Shown: positions 7,332-17,404, counted from the stretch's first letter. The stretch is 64,000 bases of DNA from Pueribacillus sp041725775 (GCF_041725775.1 NZ_JBEUEL010000002.1:1-64000), one strand, 5' to 3'. Made by a program: numbers and translations. The notes: generated by a model not told the origin, from the sequence alone.

Positions 7332-9311
7332 TTATTTGATTAAAGCATTACAATCGATAATTAATGCAACTTGTCCGTCACCAAGTATCGTTGCTCCAGA
7401 AATCGCAAATACGTTAGTCAAATAATTTCCGAGAGATTTTAATACAACTTCCTGTTGTCCAATAAACTCATCTACGACAAGAGCAGCCATCTTTTCACCT
7501 TTTTTAACGATGACGATTGAATAAAATTCGTCGGCTTGTTCACGGTTCGGAACTTCAAATAAGTCATTTAAAAAGACAAGTGGAACGACCTTCCCGCGAA
7601 AGTCTATGACTCTTTGATTATGTGCGTGAAACATATCTCTTTCCGTAATGATTGCAGTCTCAATAATTGAAGAAAGCGGAATTGCGTATTTTTCTTTTCC
7701 AATTTCTACAAGCAATACAGAAATAATCGATAATGTGAGTGGTAGTTGAATAATGAAACGGCTTCCTTTTCCACGTTCAGACTCAACAAAAACGGTGCCA
7801 CCTAACGATTCAATTTTCGTTTTGACAACATCAAGACCAACCCCACGCCCTGATACGTCTGAGACCACTTCTGCTGTACTAAATCCCGATGAGAATATAA
7901 GCTGAAACACTTCTTCATCGGATAGGCTTTCTGCTTCACTCGTACTTACAACTTCGTTTTCAATTGCTTTCTTTAACACTTTTTCTACATTTATACCAGC
8001 CCCATCATCTTCAATCTCAATGAACACGTGATTACCACTTTGATAAGCTTTTAATGTAACGTTTCCGACACGATCTTTGTCCATCTTCTCACGAACATCC
8101 GGTGATTCAATCCCGTGATCCAATGAGTTGCGAAGAAGGTGAACGAGTGGATCACCAATTTCATCAATCACTGTCCGATCAAGTTCTGTTTCAGCACCGA
8201 TAATTTCAAAGTTTACTTGTTTATCTAACTCTTTTGCTAGACTGCGAATCATCCGTGGAAATCGATTAAAAACTTGTTCAATCGGCATCATTCTCATTGT
8301 TAAAATGATGTTTTGCAAATCGCTCGAAATTCGTGTCATCTTTTCTACTGTTTCACTTAATTCTTTCACTTGTAACTCTTTTGAAATTTCTTCGAGACGC
8401 CCGCGATCAATGACAAGTTCCTCAAATAAATTCATAAGTTGATCAAGACGTTCAATATTGACACGAATCGTTTTTGAACTTTGCATATTCATTTTCGATT
8501 GAACCGGAGCTTTTTGTTTTTTCTCAAGTTTAGGTGTTTCTTCTTTTGGTTGGGGGTCTTCTTTTTTGTTTTCAAGTATTGAAACTTCAACTTTCTTAAT
8601 TTCAGACACTTTCATAATCTTTTTCTGAATATCTTCTTGATTTTCTTTCGTTAGGAAAACGAGCGTGAATCGATCTTCGAAGTTCTCTTCCTCTAACTTT
8701 TCGACTGGTGGTTCTGATTTGATCACTTCACCAAGTTTTTCTAACACTTCAAAAACCATAAATGTTCGTGCAGCTTTTAATAGACAATCTTCTTCTAAAT
8801 AAACTGTAATATGTAACGGTTGAAAGCCTTGTTCTTTTGACTCTTCAATCACTGCTCGTTCAAACTCATTCAATTGCAAAGAAGCAGAAACATCTTCACG
8901 ATCCACCGAAGAATTTGCCACACCATCATTATTTCCATTCTCGATTTCATTCAGCATCGAGATGAGATGACTTACATCTTGCTGTCCATCCCCACCAGTA
9001 CTGATGAGTGCAACCATACTTTCTAAAGCTTCTACTGCATTTAGTAAAACATCCAAAAGGTGTGATGTAACGGAAAGTTCTTCATTTCTAATCCGATCGA
9101 GGACGTTTTCCATTTTATGAGTTAAATTCGCAATATCTTCATACCCCATTGTGGCGGCCATACCTTTAAGCGTATGCGCAGAACGAAAAATTTCATTTAC
9201 ATAAGCTAGTTCGTTAGGGTTTTTCTCTAAGTCAAGTAAATAATCATTCACAGCTTGTAAATGTTCTCTACTTTCATCTAGAAATAAATCTAAATATTGA
9301 TTCGTTTCCAA
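7332..9311 (-). CDS. cheA: Chemotaxis histidine kinase CheA
   Basis: Senses receptor state and phosphorylates CheY. 659 residues with P1 (phospho-acceptor His46 in RSAHTLKGMAATMGYED), a P2 region around 140-250, a charged linker rich in Lys and Glu near 245-270, the P3 dimerisation helices, P4 kinase with N-box HLLRNSLDHGIE and G-boxes DDGAGIN and GRGVGLDVV, and the CheW-like P5 domain at the end. P2 normally docks CheY and CheB; the CheB next door lacks a receiver, so here CheY may be the only cis-encoded phosphoryl target. Confidence 0.97.
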   Translation of the reverse strand: METNQYLDLFLDESREHLQAVNDYLLDLEKNPNELAYVNEIFRSAHTLKGMAATMGYEDIANLTHKMENVLDRIRNEELSVTSHLLDVLLNAVEALESMVALISTGGDGQQDVSHLISMLNEIENGNNDGVANSSVDREDVSASLQLNEFERAVIEESKEQGFQPLHITVYLEEDCLLKAARTFMVFEVLEKLGEVIKSEPPVEKLEEENFEDRFTLVFLTKENQEDIQKKIMKVSEIKKVEVSILENKKEDPQPKEETPKLEKKQKAPVQSKMNMQSSKTIRVNIERLDQLMNLFEELVIDRGRLEEISKELQVKELSETVEKMTRISSDLQNIILTMRMMPIEQVFNRFPRMIRSLAKELDKQVNFEIIGAETELDRTVIDEIGDPLVHLLRNSLDHGIESPDVREKMDKDRVGNVTLKAYQSGNHVFIEIEDDGAGINVEKVLKKAIENEVVSTSEAESLSDEEVFQLIFSSGFSTAEVVSDVSGRGVGLDVVKTKIESLGGTVFVESERGKGSRFIIQLPLTLSIISVLLVEIGKEKYAIPLSSIIETAIITERDMFHAHNQRVIDFRGKVVPLVFLNDLFEVPNREQADEFYSIVIVKKGEKMAALVVDEFIGQQEVVLKSLGNYLTNVFAISGATILGDGQVALIIDCNALIK

Positions 9312-9323
9312 AGGACACCCTCC

Positions 9324-9911
9324 TCACTGTAATTGTTTCATAATCGTGTTAAACATCTGATTTAGTTCTACAATTTCATCTACTACATTTGCTTGTATCG
9401 CTGCTTTCGGCATTCCGAAAACGATGCACGACTTTTCGGATTCAGCTATCGAGTAGAGTTTGTCATAATGAGATTGACTTAATGCTTTTAAACCATTTGT
9501 TCCGTCTGAGCCCATCCCCGTCAGAATCGCAGAAACGATACGATACTCTTTTAGCTTTTTTAACGATTGAAACAGTCGATCGAGCGACGGACGATGTCCC
9601 TTAATCGGTTCAGAAAGATCTAAGTTTATTTGCAACTCTGTCTTACTCAATCGATTAACTGTCATGTGCATGCCCCCAGGCGCAATATAAGCAGTACCAC
9701 TTTTTATTATTTCATGATGTTCGGCTTCTTTAATCTCAATATTCGATATCATGTTTAACCGCTCTGCTAGCTGTTTTGTAAATATTGGTGGCATATGTTG
9801 AACAATTAAAATTGGTGACGATAAACCTTTTGGGAACTGTGGTAAAAGCTGTTGAAGCGCTCGCGGTCCACCTGTGCTCGTACCGATACAGACTAGTTGT
9901 TTAATGGACAT
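9324..9911 (-). CDS. cheB: CheB-type methylesterase domain protein without receiver domain
   Basis: 195 residues containing only the glutamate methylesterase (CheB C-terminal) domain. The catalytic triad is visible: Ser12 in GTSTGGPRAL, His39 in VQHMPPIFT and Asp136 in GMGSDGTNG. B. subtilis CheB has about 357 residues with an N-terminal receiver domain; here the start codon lies six bases after the flhG stop, leaving no room for one. ATG 9911 has AAGAGGT at good spacing; the GTG at 9917 overlaps the flhG stop codon. Activity would have to be constitutive or controlled other than by phosphorylation. Confidence 0.92.
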   Translation of the reverse strand: MSIKQLVCIGTSTGGPRALQQLLPQFPKGLSSPILIVQHMPPIFTKQLAERLNMISNIEIKEAEHHEIIKSGTAYIAPGGMHMTVNRLSKTELQINLDLSEPIKGHRPSLDRLFQSLKKLKEYRIVSAILTGMGSDGTNGLKALSQSHYDKLYSIAESEKSCIVFGMPKAAIQANVVDEIVELNQMFNTIMKQLQ

Positions 9912-9916
9912 TCGCA

Positions 9917-10792
9917 CTACCTCTTCTTTACCTTTGATAAAAATAATGTAGACAACTTCATTAAAAAGCTATCCAAGCCTTTTTTCTCGATTGGCTCCTG
10001 ACCAGAATATGTGTAAATGATCTTATCCATCGAAACACTCACTTTTGATTTTGGTGCATAGATGAGGAACGGTATTCGTGCACGTACTGCTTTAGAAACC
10101 GTCCGATCGAACGGCAATGTACCGACAATTGAAATTTCAACATTTAAAAACTGAAGGGCTGTTCGTTTAAATCTTGTTGCAGTTTCATATCCTTCATCTT
10201 CATTTTCACAAGAGTTCACTAGTAAAAACATGGGCAACTGTTGATCTTGTTGTTGATTAATTGCTTTTACGAGTGCATAGCCATCTGTTATCGATGTCGG
10301 TTCTGGCGTTAACACAATCATCATTTCATGGCTTGCTAAAATAAAATTTAAACTGTCTTTCGTAATTCCTGCGCCTAAATCAAACAATATGTAATCATAA
10401 TGATAATTAAGTTGCTCTACTTGCCTAACAAAATACGAGAATTTAATAGCATCAAGTTGAAAAATTTTTGACAATCCACTGCCACCAGCAATTAACGCAA
10501 TCCCTGCAGGACCCTCGGTAATGATGTCGAAGATGGACAGCTTCTGTTCAATCATATCGACAATTGAAAAATGAGGTGTTACACCCGTAATAATATCGAT
10601 ATTTGCCATCCCAATATCTAAATCAATAACAAGTACTTTTTTGCCAATTCGACTTAGTCCGACTGCTAAATTGACTGAAATATTTGTTTTCCCAACACCT
10701 CCTTTTCCACTTACAACGGATACAACTTTCGTTTTTATTCCTGTTCGATTACGTTCAATTTGTTTTCTTAAATTTTCTGCTTGATCATACAT
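9917..10792 (-). CDS. flhG: MinD-like ATPase FlhG (YlxH)
   Basis: Controls number and placement of flagella with its GTPase partner FlhF. 291 residues with a deviant Walker A motif SGKGGVGKT at 28-36, the Walker B-like block LVIDLDIGMANID and a C-terminal membrane-targeting region. The N-terminal about 20 residues (QAENLRKQIERN) match the FlhF-activating segment of FlhG. The start overlaps the end of flhF by eight bases. Confidence 0.95.
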   Translation of the reverse strand: MYDQAENLRKQIERNRTGIKTKVVSVVSGKGGVGKTNISVNLAVGLSRIGKKVLVIDLDIGMANIDIITGVTPHFSIVDMIEQKLSIFDIITEGPAGIALIAGGSGLSKIFQLDAIKFSYFVRQVEQLNYHYDYILFDLGAGITKDSLNFILASHEMMIVLTPEPTSITDGYALVKAINQQQDQQLPMFLLVNSCENEDEGYETATRFKRTALQFLNVEISIVGTLPFDRTVSKAVRARIPFLIYAPKSKVSVSMDKIIYTYSGQEPIEKKGLDSFLMKLSTLFLSKVKKR

Positions 10793-11885
10793 CGTTTACA
10801 CCTTCAAACAAACTTTCGACAATGTAGTCAATCGAAGGAATGACAATATCTTCTGGTACATTTTGTCCATCTGTCACATATGCTAAGCCTAAAGAGAATT
10901 CATCCATTACATTAACCATAGCCCCATAACTGGAAGTTTCATCCTTTTTAGTAAAGATGACCTTCTCGATCGGAAATTGGTTAAATTGGCGAATGATTTT
11001 TCTCATATCCTCGTATTTCGACGTTAATGATAGAACGAGATAAGTTTCCATTTCCTCGTTAAAATTAACGATTTTATTTAACTGCTCAACATATTTCTTG
11101 TCGAGGAAGTTTCTTCCGGCTGTATCAACAATGACAAGTTCGTAATTTTGAAATTTTTCGTTTGCTTCATTAAAATCTTGTAAATTGTAAGCAACCTCTA
11201 CCGGGATATTTAATAGTTCAGCGTACGTTTTTAATTGTTCAATGGCAGCGATTCGATATGTGTCTGTCGTGATGAAAGCAACTTTTTTATTGTCCTGCAA
11301 AACTGCTTTCGCAGCAATTTTAGCAATTGTCGTCGTTTTACCAACACCTGTTGGACCTACAATATTTAACATTCGTTTCTCATATTGAAAGCCGCCAATT
11401 TTTTTATCTTTTAACACGTGTAACAAATAGTCGCTCGTCCATTGCTTTTGAATATCATAAGGAATTGTACGCAATTGTTGTTGTTCATACCGCTCCATTA
11501 AGTTTTCATTGATTCGCTCAATGAGTGATTGACGAATATCATGTTTCTTAAAAATTTGATTGATTTCAAATAACGATTCACTTTCATTGTTTGTTTGCTG
11601 TTTCATTTGTTTCAGTTGTTTTTTTAATTCTTGCATTTCCGAAAGCAAGGTTTGATTTTCGCGGATTGGTAGAGAATGGGCAGCATGAGATTTTGTTTTT
11701 AATTTTTTCTTTGGCTGTTCGTCAATAGCAGCGATGACTTCTATCTTTTTTTTTGAAAATAGTCCGAGAAAACCACCTGTCGATATATTTTTTGAGACGA
11801 GGATGACTGCATCCTCACCGAGTTCAGCACGAATTTTTCCCATCGCTTCAGGCATTGAAGATGCAATATATTTTTTTACTTTCAT
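10785..11885 (-). CDS. flhF: Flagellar SRP-family GTPase FlhF
   Basis: 366 residues. A basic N-terminal B domain (MKVKKYIASSMPEAMGKI) is followed by a coiled-coil linker rich in Lys and Gln at 80-105 and the NG domain with G1 motif GPTGVGKTTT at 177-186, DTAGR and TKKDE. It is the third SRP-type GTPase in the window besides ffh and ftsY. It overlaps flhG and touches flhA, giving the usual flhA-flhF-flhG order. Confidence 0.96.
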   Translation of the reverse strand: MKVKKYIASSMPEAMGKIRAELGEDAVILVSKNISTGGFLGLFSKKKIEVIAAIDEQPKKKLKTKSHAAHSLPIRENQTLLSEMQELKKQLKQMKQQTNNESESLFEINQIFKKHDIRQSLIERINENLMERYEQQQLRTIPYDIQKQWTSDYLLHVLKDKKIGGFQYEKRMLNIVGPTGVGKTTTIAKIAAKAVLQDNKKVAFITTDTYRIAAIEQLKTYAELLNIPVEVAYNLQDFNEANEKFQNYELVIVDTAGRNFLDKKYVEQLNKIVNFNEEMETYLVLSLTSKYEDMRKIIRQFNQFPIEKVIFTKKDETSSYGAMVNVMDEFSLGLAYVTDGQNVPEDIVIPSIDYIVESLFEGVNDV

Positions 11886-13915
11886 TATAAATTCACCACT
11901 CCTACGCTCTGAACTTCGACATCGGGCTCTAACTCGTTATAAGATAAAACAGCAACGTCAGGCATATACCTTTCAATGAGCTGTTTCACATACATTCTAA
12001 CAGCAGGGGAACAAAGGATAATCGCCGTATTTTCCCACGCAATCGTTTCAATTTCATTTTTAATACGATGAAAGAGCTGTTCACTTTCTACAGGATCCAT
12101 CGCTAAGTAATTGCCGTGTTCAGATTGTTTTATTGAGTCGGCGATCATTTTTTCAACCGAACCGCTTAACGTCAACACTTTAACTACACCGTTTTCTGTT
12201 ACATATTGGTTTGTAATTTGACGCGCTAACGCCTGTCTAACGTATTCCGTTAATAGCTCTGTATCTTTTGTCATTCGTGCAAAATCACCTAACGTTTCGA
12301 AAATAACAGACAAGTTTCGAATCGCTACACGTTCTTTTAAAAGTTTCGCTAACACTTTCTGAATATCACCGTATGATAAATGTTCAGGCGTGACTTCTTC
12401 AACTGTCGTTGGATGTGTTTCTTTTAAATGATCGACTAATTTTTTCGTTTCTTCTCTTCCGAGCAATTCATACGCATACTGCTTGATCACTTCGGTTAAG
12501 TGCGTTGAAATAACCGATGGTGGATCGACGACGGTATACCCAGCAACATCCGCTTTTTCTTTCATTTCTTCATTAATCCAAAGTGCAGGAAGACCGAAGG
12601 CTGGTTCAGTCGTTTCGATTCCTTCAATTGACTCATCATCAATTCCTGGGCTCATTGCTAAATAATGGTCGAGCATGATTGTGCCACGTGCAACTGGGTT
12701 CCCTTTAATTTTTATTCGATACTCATTCGGTTGGAGTTGGATATTATCACGAATTCTTACGACTGGAATAACGAGACCGAGTTCAAGTGCTAATTGTCTG
12801 CGAATCATAATAATGCGATCGAGTAAGTCTCCGCCTTGGTTCGCATCCGCTAACGGAATTAAGCCGTATCCAAATTCAAATTCAATTGGATCTATATCGA
12901 TTAAATCCATAACGCTTTCTGGACTTTTGAACTCTTCTGTTTTGATATCATCCACTTCTTCGAGGGCTAGCTCATCTTTTTCACGTTCAGAACGCAAGAG
13001 GAGAAATCCTCCCGAAGCGACGGCTAACGCTATCGGTATCGTAATCATGTCATTGATTGGAGTTAAAATTCCTAAAAGAAAAATTGTAATACCGGCGACA
13101 ATAAGCATATTTGGATATGATAATAATTGCCCCGTCACATCTTGACCTAAATTTCCGTCTGATGCTGCTCTAGTTACGACAATCCCAGTAGCTGTCGAAA
13201 TGATTAACGCTGGAATTTGCGAGACGAGTCCATCACCAACCGTTAATAGGGTATACGTGCTAACAGCCGAGCCTAAGTCCATCCCCATTTGCATCATTCC
13301 GACGATCATACCGAAAATAACATTGATCAAAACGATAATAATTCCAGCGATCGCATCCCCTTTAACGAATTTACTCGCACCATCCATGGCGCCGTAAAAG
13401 TCAGCTTCTTTCTCAACTTTTTGTCGTCGTTCTCTCGCTTCAGTCTCAGAGATCATTCCCGCATTTAAATCAGCATCAATACTCATCTGTTTCCCTGGCA
13501 TCGCATCGAGCGTAAAACGCGCCGCAACTTCGGAGACCCGTTCTGCTCCTTTCGTAATCACGATAAATTGAATAATAACAAGGATTAAAAATACAACGAA
13601 ACCAACCAATACATTTCCACCGATAACAAAATTTCCAAATGTATCGATGACGTTTCCTGCTTCAGCTTTGCTTAAAATTGAACGAGTCGTTGACACGTTT
13701 AAACCTAAGCGAAATAAAGTAACGAGCAATAAAAGCGAAGGGAAAACGGAAAACTGTAACGGCTCATTCATATTCATAGATACGAGAATAATAATTAAGG
13801 CTAATAAAATATTCGTTATGATTAAAAAGTCAAGTAACACAGGTGGAAATGGAATAACGAGCATCGCAATAATGAGAATAACACCAATGAGCACGGATAA
13901 GTTTTTGAAAGACAT
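11885..13915 (-). CDS. flhA: Flagellar type III export gate protein FlhA
   Basis: 676 residues with about eight membrane helices in the first 310 residues and a large cytoplasmic C-terminal domain that docks chaperone-substrate complexes. The FHIPEP signature region is visible as LFRLGLNVSTTRSIL followed by FVVFLILVIIQFIVITKGAERV. It forms a nonamer under the basal body with FlhB, FliP, FliQ and FliR, all encoded just upstream. No irregularities. Confidence 0.97.
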   Translation of the reverse strand: MSFKNLSVLIGVILIIAMLVIPFPPVLLDFLIITNILLALIIILVSMNMNEPLQFSVFPSLLLLVTLFRLGLNVSTTRSILSKAEAGNVIDTFGNFVIGGNVLVGFVVFLILVIIQFIVITKGAERVSEVAARFTLDAMPGKQMSIDADLNAGMISETEARERRQKVEKEADFYGAMDGASKFVKGDAIAGIIIVLINVIFGMIVGMMQMGMDLGSAVSTYTLLTVGDGLVSQIPALIISTATGIVVTRAASDGNLGQDVTGQLLSYPNMLIVAGITIFLLGILTPINDMITIPIALAVASGGFLLLRSEREKDELALEEVDDIKTEEFKSPESVMDLIDIDPIEFEFGYGLIPLADANQGGDLLDRIIMIRRQLALELGLVIPVVRIRDNIQLQPNEYRIKIKGNPVARGTIMLDHYLAMSPGIDDESIEGIETTEPAFGLPALWINEEMKEKADVAGYTVVDPPSVISTHLTEVIKQYAYELLGREETKKLVDHLKETHPTTVEEVTPEHLSYGDIQKVLAKLLKERVAIRNLSVIFETLGDFARMTKDTELLTEYVRQALARQITNQYVTENGVVKVLTLSGSVEKMIADSIKQSEHGNYLAMDPVESEQLFHRIKNEIETIAWENTAIILCSPAVRMYVKQLIERYMPDVAVLSYNELEPDVEVQSVGVVNL

Positions 13916-13936
13916 GAATGAGACCTCCCTTCTTAA

Positions 13937-15019
13937 TTAAATTTTCTGTTTCAATCGATATACATAAGCTAGCACCTCTGCCACAGCTTGAAAGAGCTGC
14001 TCTGGCACCGTATCACCAATTTCTGCTTCTTTATAAAGCGCACGTGCTAAATGTCGGTTTTCAACGATTACAACATCGTTTGTTTCTGCGATTGTTTTTA
14101 TTTTTAATGCAATGTAATCGACACCCTTCGCAACGACTTGTGGTGCTTCCATTGTCTCTTCATCATATTTTAGAGCGACGGCGAAATGTGTCGGGTTTGT
14201 AATGACGACATCTGCTTTCGGTACTTCTTGCATCATACGCTGCATTGCCATTTGCTTTTGTCGTTCTTTTATTTTTGACTTAATGAGTGGGTCGCCTTCG
14301 ATTTTTTTATATTCATCTTTTACTTCTTGTTTCGACATTCGAATATTTTTTTCAAAATCATATTTTTGATACACGTAATCAAATATAGATAAAAAGATTA
14401 ATAATATTGATGTAAACACACCCATTTTTACAGTCAGATTCCCGATAACAGCTAATGTTGTATTAGGTGACGTAGATGTAAGCCGAAACACTTCTTCCTT
14501 GTGCAACCAAAGAATCGTAAACGTAACGACTCCGACTAATGTAATTTTCAGCATTGCTTTTAATAATTCGACGAGTGCTCGTGCTGAGAACATTCGCTTT
14601 GCACCTTGTATCGGGTTAATTCTCTCAAGCTTTAAAATAAGCGGCTTCGTTGTAAATAGCACTCCTACTTGCATGTAATTACTTACTAATGCACCGATAA
14701 TTGCGGCTAAAAAAATCGGCAAAAGAACTTTAGCAGCTTGTATTGATAAATCCGTCATCATGAGACGAATCGACTGTTCAGTAACACCGATTAACACATA
14801 TTCATTAAAACTTATTTCAAAAATTTTTAAGATGTCTTCACGTAAAAAGCTTCCGAAAAACCATAAAAACAGAAAAACAAACAATAGAATAATTGCGGTG
14901 TTGACGTCAGCACTTTTAGCAACTCTACCTTCTTTTCTCGTATCTTGGCGTTTTTTCGGTGTTGCTTTTTCAGTTTTCTCTTGTGAGAAAAATTGCAAAT
15001 CAATTTTCAAATATGCCAA
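13937..15019 (-). CDS. flhB: Flagellar export switch protein FlhB
   Basis: 360 residues. Four membrane helices follow the N-terminal block LQFFSQEKTEKATPKKR, and the cytoplasmic domain has the self-cleaving NPTH motif at 275-278. Cleavage there switches export from rod/hook to filament substrates under FliK control. The start codon is TTG at 15019 with GGAGG nine bases upstream, only two bases after the fliR stop. A related C-terminal domain without NPTH is encoded separately by ylqH. Confidence 0.96.
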   Translation of the reverse strand: MAYLKIDLQFFSQEKTEKATPKKRQDTRKEGRVAKSADVNTAIILLFVFLFLWFFGSFLREDILKIFEISFNEYVLIGVTEQSIRLMMTDLSIQAAKVLLPIFLAAIIGALVSNYMQVGVLFTTKPLILKLERINPIQGAKRMFSARALVELLKAMLKITLVGVVTFTILWLHKEEVFRLTSTSPNTTLAVIGNLTVKMGVFTSILLIFLSIFDYVYQKYDFEKNIRMSKQEVKDEYKKIEGDPLIKSKIKERQKQMAMQRMMQEVPKADVVITNPTHFAVALKYDEETMEAPQVVAKGVDYIALKIKTIAETNDVVIVENRHLARALYKEAEIGDTVPEQLFQAVAEVLAYVYRLKQKI

Positions 15020-15021
15020 GC

Positions 15022-15801
15022 TTAAACGCCTCCAGCTAGCCTCATTAATGTTCTCATAACCGTAAACATTTCAGTAAACAAGTAATTCACCATTGAGAAT
15101 AAAACAGAAAATGATACGAGCAATACGACAAAGCTGACAAAAATTTTTAACGGTAAACCAACGACGAATACATTCACTTGAGGAACGGTTCTCGCAATAA
15201 AGCCTAGCGCGATATCAACTAAAAACAATGACGCCACAACCGGAATCGACATTTGAAAAGCAATAATAAACATTTTCGTAAAGCTTTCTGTCACATATTT
15301 TGCTGTTTGTCCATCGGAAAACGGTAAAAACAGCTTGTCTACGGGAATCAATAAATAACTGTTAAAAATTCCATCTAGTAAAATAAGGTGGCCATCTACC
15401 GATAATAAAAATAAGAGAGCAAATACATAAAAAAATTGACCTAGCAATGGAGTTTGTGCCCCTGTTTGTGGATCAACGACGTTCGCAATTGCAAACCCCA
15501 TTTGAAAATCGATAAAACCGCCTGCAACTTGAACGGCATAAAAAATTAACATTGCAATTAAACCGATTCCGACACCGACCGTAGCTTCTTTTAAAATTAG
15601 CAAAAAATATGTACTATCAATAAGCAATTCGCTCGGATGTTCAAGCGTAAAACTTGCAAAAAAGGCGAGCGCTGCTGAAATAATTATTTTATTCATGAGC
15701 GGAATGTTCCGATACGAAAATAATGGCGCTGAAACGAAAAATGCGCTAATTCTAGTAAAAACAAGTAAAAATAATGGAATGTTATTAAGAAAATGCTCCA
15801 T
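15022..15801 (-). CDS. fliR: Flagellar export gate protein FliR
   Basis: 259 residues, hydrophobic throughout with about six membrane helices. Family signatures include FTRISAFFVSAPLFS near the N-terminus and FQMGFAIANVVDPQ in the middle. It forms the FliP5Q4R1 export gate. Its ATG overlaps the fliQ stop codon, indicating translational coupling. Confidence 0.96.
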   Translation of the reverse strand: MEHFLNNIPLFLLVFTRISAFFVSAPLFSYRNIPLMNKIIISAALAFFASFTLEHPSELLIDSTYFLLILKEATVGVGIGLIAMLIFYAVQVAGGFIDFQMGFAIANVVDPQTGAQTPLLGQFFYVFALLFLLSVDGHLILLDGIFNSYLLIPVDKLFLPFSDGQTAKYVTESFTKMFIIAFQMSIPVVASLFLVDIALGFIARTVPQVNVFVVGLPLKIFVSFVVLLVSFSVLFSMVNYLFTEMFTVMRTLMRLAGGV

Positions 15802-16070
15802 CAGTTAACAAACCTTTGCAAATTCGTAAACATGTCGTAGGTAAAATTAAGAATTTGTGATAACATCCAGGGTCCGAAAAAAATTAACGAGACAAGGACT
15901 GCAATGATTTTAGGTATAAACGCTAGCGTTTGCTCTTGAATTTGTGTCGTTGCTTGAAAAATACTAACAAGTAAGCCAACGGCAAGGGCAATTAATAATA
16001 ATGGTGCAGCAATAAGCAAAGTCGTAAAAACCGCACGTTCTGCTAATGAAATTACAAAATCTGGCGTCAT
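15801..16070 (-). CDS. fliQ: Flagellar export gate protein FliQ
   Basis: 89 residues with two membrane helices and the signature VGLLVSIFQATTQIQEQTL, nearly identical to the B. subtilis protein as I recall it. ATG 16070 is used because AGGTGA lies six bases upstream; the TTG two codons earlier overlaps that site. Located between fliP and fliR as in most Bacillota. Confidence 0.96.
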   Translation of the reverse strand: MTPDFVISLAERAVFTTLLIAAPLLLIALAVGLLVSIFQATTQIQEQTLAFIPKIIAVLVSLIFFGPWMLSQILNFTYDMFTNLQRFVN

Positions 16071-16105
16071 TCTCAATCACCTACTTTACATTTACAAATC
16101 GATCG

Positions 16106-16774
16106 CTATTGGTAACTTAATAAGAGCGATTGGACAATTAAAAACCAACCGTCAACTAAGACGAATAGCAAAATTTTAAATGGCAATGAAATCATGATTG
16201 GTGGGAGCATTAACATCCCCATTGACATTAGGACACTTGCGACAACCATATCGATAATGAGAAATGGAACAAACAGCATAAAGCCGATTTCAAACGCTGT
16301 TTTCAATTCACTTATAACAAATGCTGGTACTAGAACCGTTAATGAGATGTCTTCTATCGATTCGGGTCTTTCCATTTTGGAATAGTTCATAAAAAGAGAT
16401 AAGTCTTTTTGCCTCGTATATTTTGCCATAAATTCTTTCATTGGCTTCGTACCTTCAGCAAATGCTTCTTCTGACGTTATTTCACCGCTCGTTAATGGCT
16501 GGATTGCATTTTCATTCACATCATGAAAAACTGGGGCCATGACGAAAAAAGTTAAAAAGAGAGCGAGTCCAATTAACACTTGATTTGGTGGCATTTGTTG
16601 AGTCGCGAGCGACGTTCTCACAAACGACAAAACGACGACGATTCTAGTAAAACTCGTCATTAAAACTAAAATTGCAGGAGCCAATGAAAGAACCGTTAAC
16701 AAAAGTAATAATTGAACTGTCGTTGTTAAAGTGTCCGGTTGCGTAAATAAACCGGGTATCAATTCATTCATCAC
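16106..16774 (-). CDS. fliP: Flagellar export gate protein FliP
   Basis: 222 residues, four membrane helices, with signatures TSFTRIVVVLSFVR and the C-terminal DMVVASVLMSMGMLMLPP. Unlike enterobacterial FliP it shows little sign of a long cleavable signal peptide. It starts inside the end of fliO (eleven-base overlap); Met1 and Met2 are both possible starts. Confidence 0.96.
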   Translation of the reverse strand: MMNELIPGLFTQPDTLTTTVQLLLLLTVLSLAPAILVLMTSFTRIVVVLSFVRTSLATQQMPPNQVLIGLALFLTFFVMAPVFHDVNENAIQPLTSGEITSEEAFAEGTKPMKEFMAKYTRQKDLSLFMNYSKMERPESIEDISLTVLVPAFVISELKTAFEIGFMLFVPFLIIDMVVASVLMSMGMLMLPPIMISLPFKILLFVLVDGWFLIVQSLLLSYQ

Positions 16775-17390
16775 TTGACTCCTTTTTCTTCACATTTGAG
16801 TAAATATTTTTTCTATCTTGTACTATTTTTTTTAATTGCTTATCAAGAATTGCAGTGAATGATTCATTTTTGTTTGACTGTTTACTTCGCAACCATTGCT
16901 TTGATTTAGCAAATAGATCTTCTTGTTCTAATGTCTCACGTTCTTGAATAAACTGTTGAATCTCATGTTCATCACTAATTTCCTTTAAAAGTTGAATCGA
17001 ATCAGAGACTCCAACAACGAGTAAGCGTTCACCGACCTTAATAATTTGAATGGACCGGTTTTGTCCCACTGAAATACCGCCAAAAGATTCTAACGACCGA
17101 CTTCCGCTAAATGCACGCGTACGTTTATTTAAAAATTTCGCAAGTGCATAAATAAGGAAAACAACGAAAGCAAGTGCAAATAGCATTTTAAAGAACGGAA
17201 ACGAAAGACTGTCGCTTCGTTCCTTTTCAGACTGTTCCAGAGAAGGCGCTCGTGTTTGTTCACTCTGTTCTTCTTCAGTTTTTAACCAATCATCAACAGT
17301 TTCATCTTTCGCATTAACAATGTTTGGAACGTACAGTAAACTACTTAAAATAAAACAGAAACTAATTATGAAGATAAGCTTTTTATACAA
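16764..17390 (-). CDS. fliO: Flagellar biosynthesis protein FliO (FliZ of Bacillus)
   Basis: 208 residues: an N-terminal signal-like helix (LIFIISFCFILSSLLYV), an extracytoplasmic acidic segment, a second membrane helix near 75-95 (MLFALAFVVFLIYALAKFL) and the FliO domain containing VGQNRSIQIIKVGERLLVVG. FliO assists assembly of the FliP ring. The start is TTG 17390, 14 bases after the cheY stop with AGTAGGTG upstream; the open frame runs back through cheY without a plausible start. Confidence 0.88.
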   Translation of the reverse strand: MYKKLIFIISFCFILSSLLYVPNIVNAKDETVDDWLKTEEEQSEQTRAPSLEQSEKERSDSLSFPFFKMLFALAFVVFLIYALAKFLNKRTRAFSGSRSLESFGGISVGQNRSIQIIKVGERLLVVGVSDSIQLLKEISDEHEIQQFIQERETLEQEDLFAKSKQWLRSKQSNKNESFTAILDKQLKKIVQDRKNIYSNVKKKESSDE

Positions 17391-17404
17391 AGCGAGACAC
17401 CTAC

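Noticed and set aside
10785..11885. flhF as a second ftsY or ffh
   Set aside because: The basic N-terminal domain and place between flhA and flhG identify it as the flagellar member; true ffh and ftsY are elsewhere in the window.
12675..13145. 156-codon plus-strand frame opposite flhA
   Set aside because: Antisense shadow of a strongly conserved gene.
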